The notes under the pieces were generated by a model. It was not told the origin of the DNA, searched no databases, and saw only the letters and a program-made list of their open reading frames with translations. The position numbers were made by a program, and so were the translations under genes. This document shows, piece by piece, positions 20,496 to 22,031 of a DNA stretch of 22,031 bases. Numbering within the stretch: the stretch's first letter is position 1; the number at the start of each line of letters is the position of its first letter. Source of the DNA: an uncultured bacterium (lineage in GTDB: Bacteria; Muiribacteriota; Ozemobacteria; Ozemobacterales; Ozemobacteraceae); the NCBI GenBank assembly GCA_937949615.1, contig CALEDQ010000010.1, positions 1-22,031 on the forward strand, written 5' to 3'.

Positions 20496-21824
20496 CTATT
20501 CGGCAGCGGCTTCCATTTCCCGGCCTGCTGGTGTGGTTTCCGAAAATTCAGACGTGACTTCCGGTTGGGGTTTGCGTAAGCCGGTATGTTCCATTACGAC
20601 ATCTTCCAGGCGGCGTTTGAATTCGAAGAGGCCGATTACATCTTTCCGGTGATAGCGAGCTAGGGAATCAGGAGAGAGGCGTTTTCTGGCTTCTTCGGCA
20701 TAGGTTTCCAGGGTTTCCGGAGCGTAGGAAGCGATGAATACACGGGCTTTTTCGCGGCTTTCCCGTTCCTGGTCGATCTGGTTCTTTTCGCGCTGTTTCT
20801 GCTTTTCAGCTTCGGCAAAAGTTTTCTGTTTCAGCTGCTCGGCTTCCTGCTTGACCTGTTGATCTTCCATGTAAGCCAGGCCGTAATCATCATTGAGTGC
20901 TTTTCCGAGGTAAGCGCGGTAGTTGCCGCCTTTGTCGCCGCCGGAGCCAGGTTTCAAAGCATTGGATCTGTCGTTGCTATAAATGATGTTGCGCATTACA
21001 TAATCAAAACCATGCTGTTTATAGGCTTTTTCAACGGTTTTCCGGATGCTTTGCTTGCTTTGAAACTGCTGCGGCAACAACTCAAACAGCTGGAATAACT
21101 GTGGATCAATAACAACTTTGCTTATATCACTAATATCCATGCCCGCGACAGGATTGGCTGGAACCTGTGATTTGATAATAAAACGAATCTTGCCAACCCG
21201 GCGCAAAATCTTTATTTCCTCGAATTCAAAATTCAAATCAGTTTTTTCTGCCAATTCCACCTGTGCCACGAGAATAATTTTGCGTTTAAAATCGCCATAA
21301 AGCTTATATTGAGAGTCTTCCAGACCGAGGTATTCGCGCAAAGTGTCTACCAAAAAGGTTCGTTCACCCAATTTTTCATATTGCTTCAACAGCTCATAAA
21401 TGCGGATAGAAAAAGAGCTTTTCAGCTGAATTACGTTTTTCAGCCGGTAACTGGTAAATCTGTCTTTCAGCTGGAGTAAATAGGGCTTCAGTTGTGGGTC
21501 AAAACACAGTTCAACAACACCCTGACCGTCAAGATACTTTGCCGATGAAAGCCAACCAATCTGCAAAAGTGAACCAGGCTGCTTTATGGTAAAGGCTCTG
21601 GTTAAAAGCTTTTTAGTAACCGTTTGCACATGGGAATATTCATCTTTGTTTTTTAATTCCAGCAAGCCGGCAAATTCCTTGATGTTTAACTGATACTTTT
21701 TAAACTCGTCATCTTCCTGCCTGATCATTGAAGCCAGGATCATGACGATTCTTTGTTCAACCAAAGTAAGCTTGTATGAAGCTTCTATCAAAAAATTAGA
21801 TTTTCTTATAAGTTTGTGTTCCAT
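20496..21824 (-). CDS. Plasmid replication initiator of the Rep_3 (RepB/RepE-like) family
   Basis: A 442-residue protein that binds the iterons and starts replication. The first winged-helix domain begins LIRKSNFLIEASYKLTLVEQ and RIVMILASMIRQEDDEFKKY, the usual Rep_3 opening. The region SHVQTVTKKLLTRAFTIKQP, then LKDRFTSYRLKNVIQLKSSF and SIRIYELLKQYEKLGERTF, covers the rest of the two-domain core (to about residue 220). The C-terminal half is longer than in typical 250-350-residue family members and includes a highly charged helix (QVKQEAEQLKQKTFAEAEKQ onward). The ATG at 21824 is preferred over the frame opening at 21884, because that codon lies within the promoter and AGGGGGG precedes 21824. 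Expression is probably autoregulated through the adjacent iterons. Confidence 0.92.
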   Translation of the reverse strand: MEHKLIRKSNFLIEASYKLTLVEQRIVMILASMIRQEDDEFKKYQLNIKEFAGLLELKNKDEYSHVQTVTKKLLTRAFTIKQPGSLLQIGWLSSAKYLDGQGVVELCFDPQLKPYLLQLKDRFTSYRLKNVIQLKSSFSIRIYELLKQYEKLGERTFLVDTLREYLGLEDSQYKLYGDFKRKIILVAQVELAEKTDLNFEFEEIKILRRVGKIRFIIKSQVPANPVAGMDISDISKVVIDPQLFQLFELLPQQFQSKQSIRKTVEKAYKQHGFDYVMRNIIYSNDRSNALKPGSGGDKGGNYRAYLGKALNDDYGLAYMEDQQVKQEAEQLKQKTFAEAEKQKQREKNQIDQERESREKARVFIASYAPETLETYAEEARKRLSPDSLARYHRKDVIGLFEFKRRLEDVVMEHTGLRKPQPEVTSEFSETTPAGREMEAAAE

Positions 21825-21855
21825 GGTTTTGCCCCCCTCAAAAATCTTCATAAAA

Positions 21856-21884
21856 ACAATATCAAAATATGACCTTTTTTTCAA
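21856..21884 (-). promoter_or_regulatory. Promoter of the rep gene
   Basis: On the minus strand TTGAAA (21884-21879) and TATTGT (21861-21856) are 17 bp apart. The iterons begin about 30 bp upstream and a degenerate iteron-like GTCATAC (about 21888) lies right at the -35. Rep binding to these sites could repress its own gene. The promoter position also excludes the longer rep start at 21884. Confidence 0.65.
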
Positions 21885-21911
21885 CTAGTCATACAAAACG
21901 ACACCCTTTAC

Positions 21912-22031
21912 AAAAAGTCATAGTTGACCCTAAAAAAGTCATAGTTCGACCCTAAAAAAGTCATAGTTGACCCTAAAAAAGTCATAGTTGACCCTAAAAA
22001 AGTCATAGTTGACCCTAAAAAAGTCATAGTT
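21912..22031 (+). repeat. Main iteron array at the replication origin
   Basis: Six iteron units begin at 21917, 21938, 21960, 21981, 22002 and 22023. The period is 21 bp, except 22 bp between the second and third because unit 21938 has GTTCGACCC in place of GTTGACCC. The unit is GTCATAGTTGACCCTA plus A-run. The last 55 bases equal bases 1-55. After joining, the final unit (22023 = 47) runs into unique sequence. The true copy number may be higher than assembled, because three consecutive identical units are longer than a 55-bp word can count reliably. Confidence 0.95.

Noticed and set aside
21095..21110. DnaA-box-like TGTGGATCA
   Set aside because: It differs from the consensus and lies in the middle of the rep coding sequence, far from the iterons.
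1..22031. tRNA, rRNA, CRISPR arrays or insertion sequences
   Set aside because: No tRNA-like cloverleaf, rRNA stretch, regularly spaced direct repeats with unique spacers (the iterons have no spacers), or transposase gene was seen.

Overview
The window is almost certainly one complete circular plasmid, cut open inside its replication iterons. The first 55 bases (1-55) are repeated exactly as the last 55 (21977-22031). That is what a circular contig looks like when a k=55 de Bruijn assembler leaves its overlap untrimmed, so the real circle would be about 21,976 bp. The Rep_3-type initiator, RND/outer-membrane metal efflux genes and lipid-envelope signal peptides point to a Gram-negative (diderm) host. 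I cannot name a genus or phylum from the sequence. The untrimmed overlap suggests a metagenomic or short-read assembly.

Layout on the circle. (1) Replication: an array of 21-bp iterons (21915-22031 joined to 1-55), one more iteron at 380-401, a 9-bp A+T-rich repeat at 97-132, and the Rep gene running away from them on the minus strand (21824 to 20496). (2) 722-1492: a cluster of TTTCCGTGG-type inverted repeats in front of a gene for a MerR-like HTH plus coiled-coil protein; a candidate partition or regulatory locus. (3) 1512-2211: an AbrB/RelE-type toxin-antitoxin pair. (4) 2397-4773: three translationally coupled genes encoding a LytTR protein, a LytTR domain fused to a topoisomerase VI A/Spo11-like Toprim protein, and a FliL-like membrane protein. 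I know of no described system with this composition. (5) 4836-5828: a minus-strand excisionase-type HTH gene and a 69-aa gene that repeats its C-terminal module, flanked by copies of a 15-bp motif. (6) About 0.8 kb with no convincing gene (5887-6727).

(7) 6728-16747: a roughly 10-kb minus-strand heavy-metal resistance operon. An ArsR/SmtB repressor with its operator in the promoter spacer is followed by a small exported Cys protein, CzcC, CzcB, CzcA, a PII-like protein, an exported TRASH-type metal-binding protein and a Zn/Cd/Pb P1B-ATPase. The ATPase would move metal from cytoplasm to periplasm, the periplasmic protein and the His-rich CzcB would bind it, and CzcCBA would carry it out of the cell. 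(8) 16784-18297: a four-helix membrane protein, an exported His-tailed protein, and an orphan Tn3/Tn21-type resolvase with a probable res site. (9) 18337-19094: a second toxin-antitoxin pair with clear promoter, operator and terminator. (10) 19095-20495: 1.4 kb of G+C-rich, non-coding, hairpin-dense DNA. It holds two diverged copies of a ~220-bp element whose stems differ in sequence but keep perfect pairing, a sign of selection for RNA or single-strand structure. Each copy carries the same 15-bp motif found around the HTH operon in (5), suggesting that protein acts there too.

The strongest candidates for something new are the LytTR/Topo-VI-A-like/FliL-like operon and the covarying structured element with its linked 15-bp motif.
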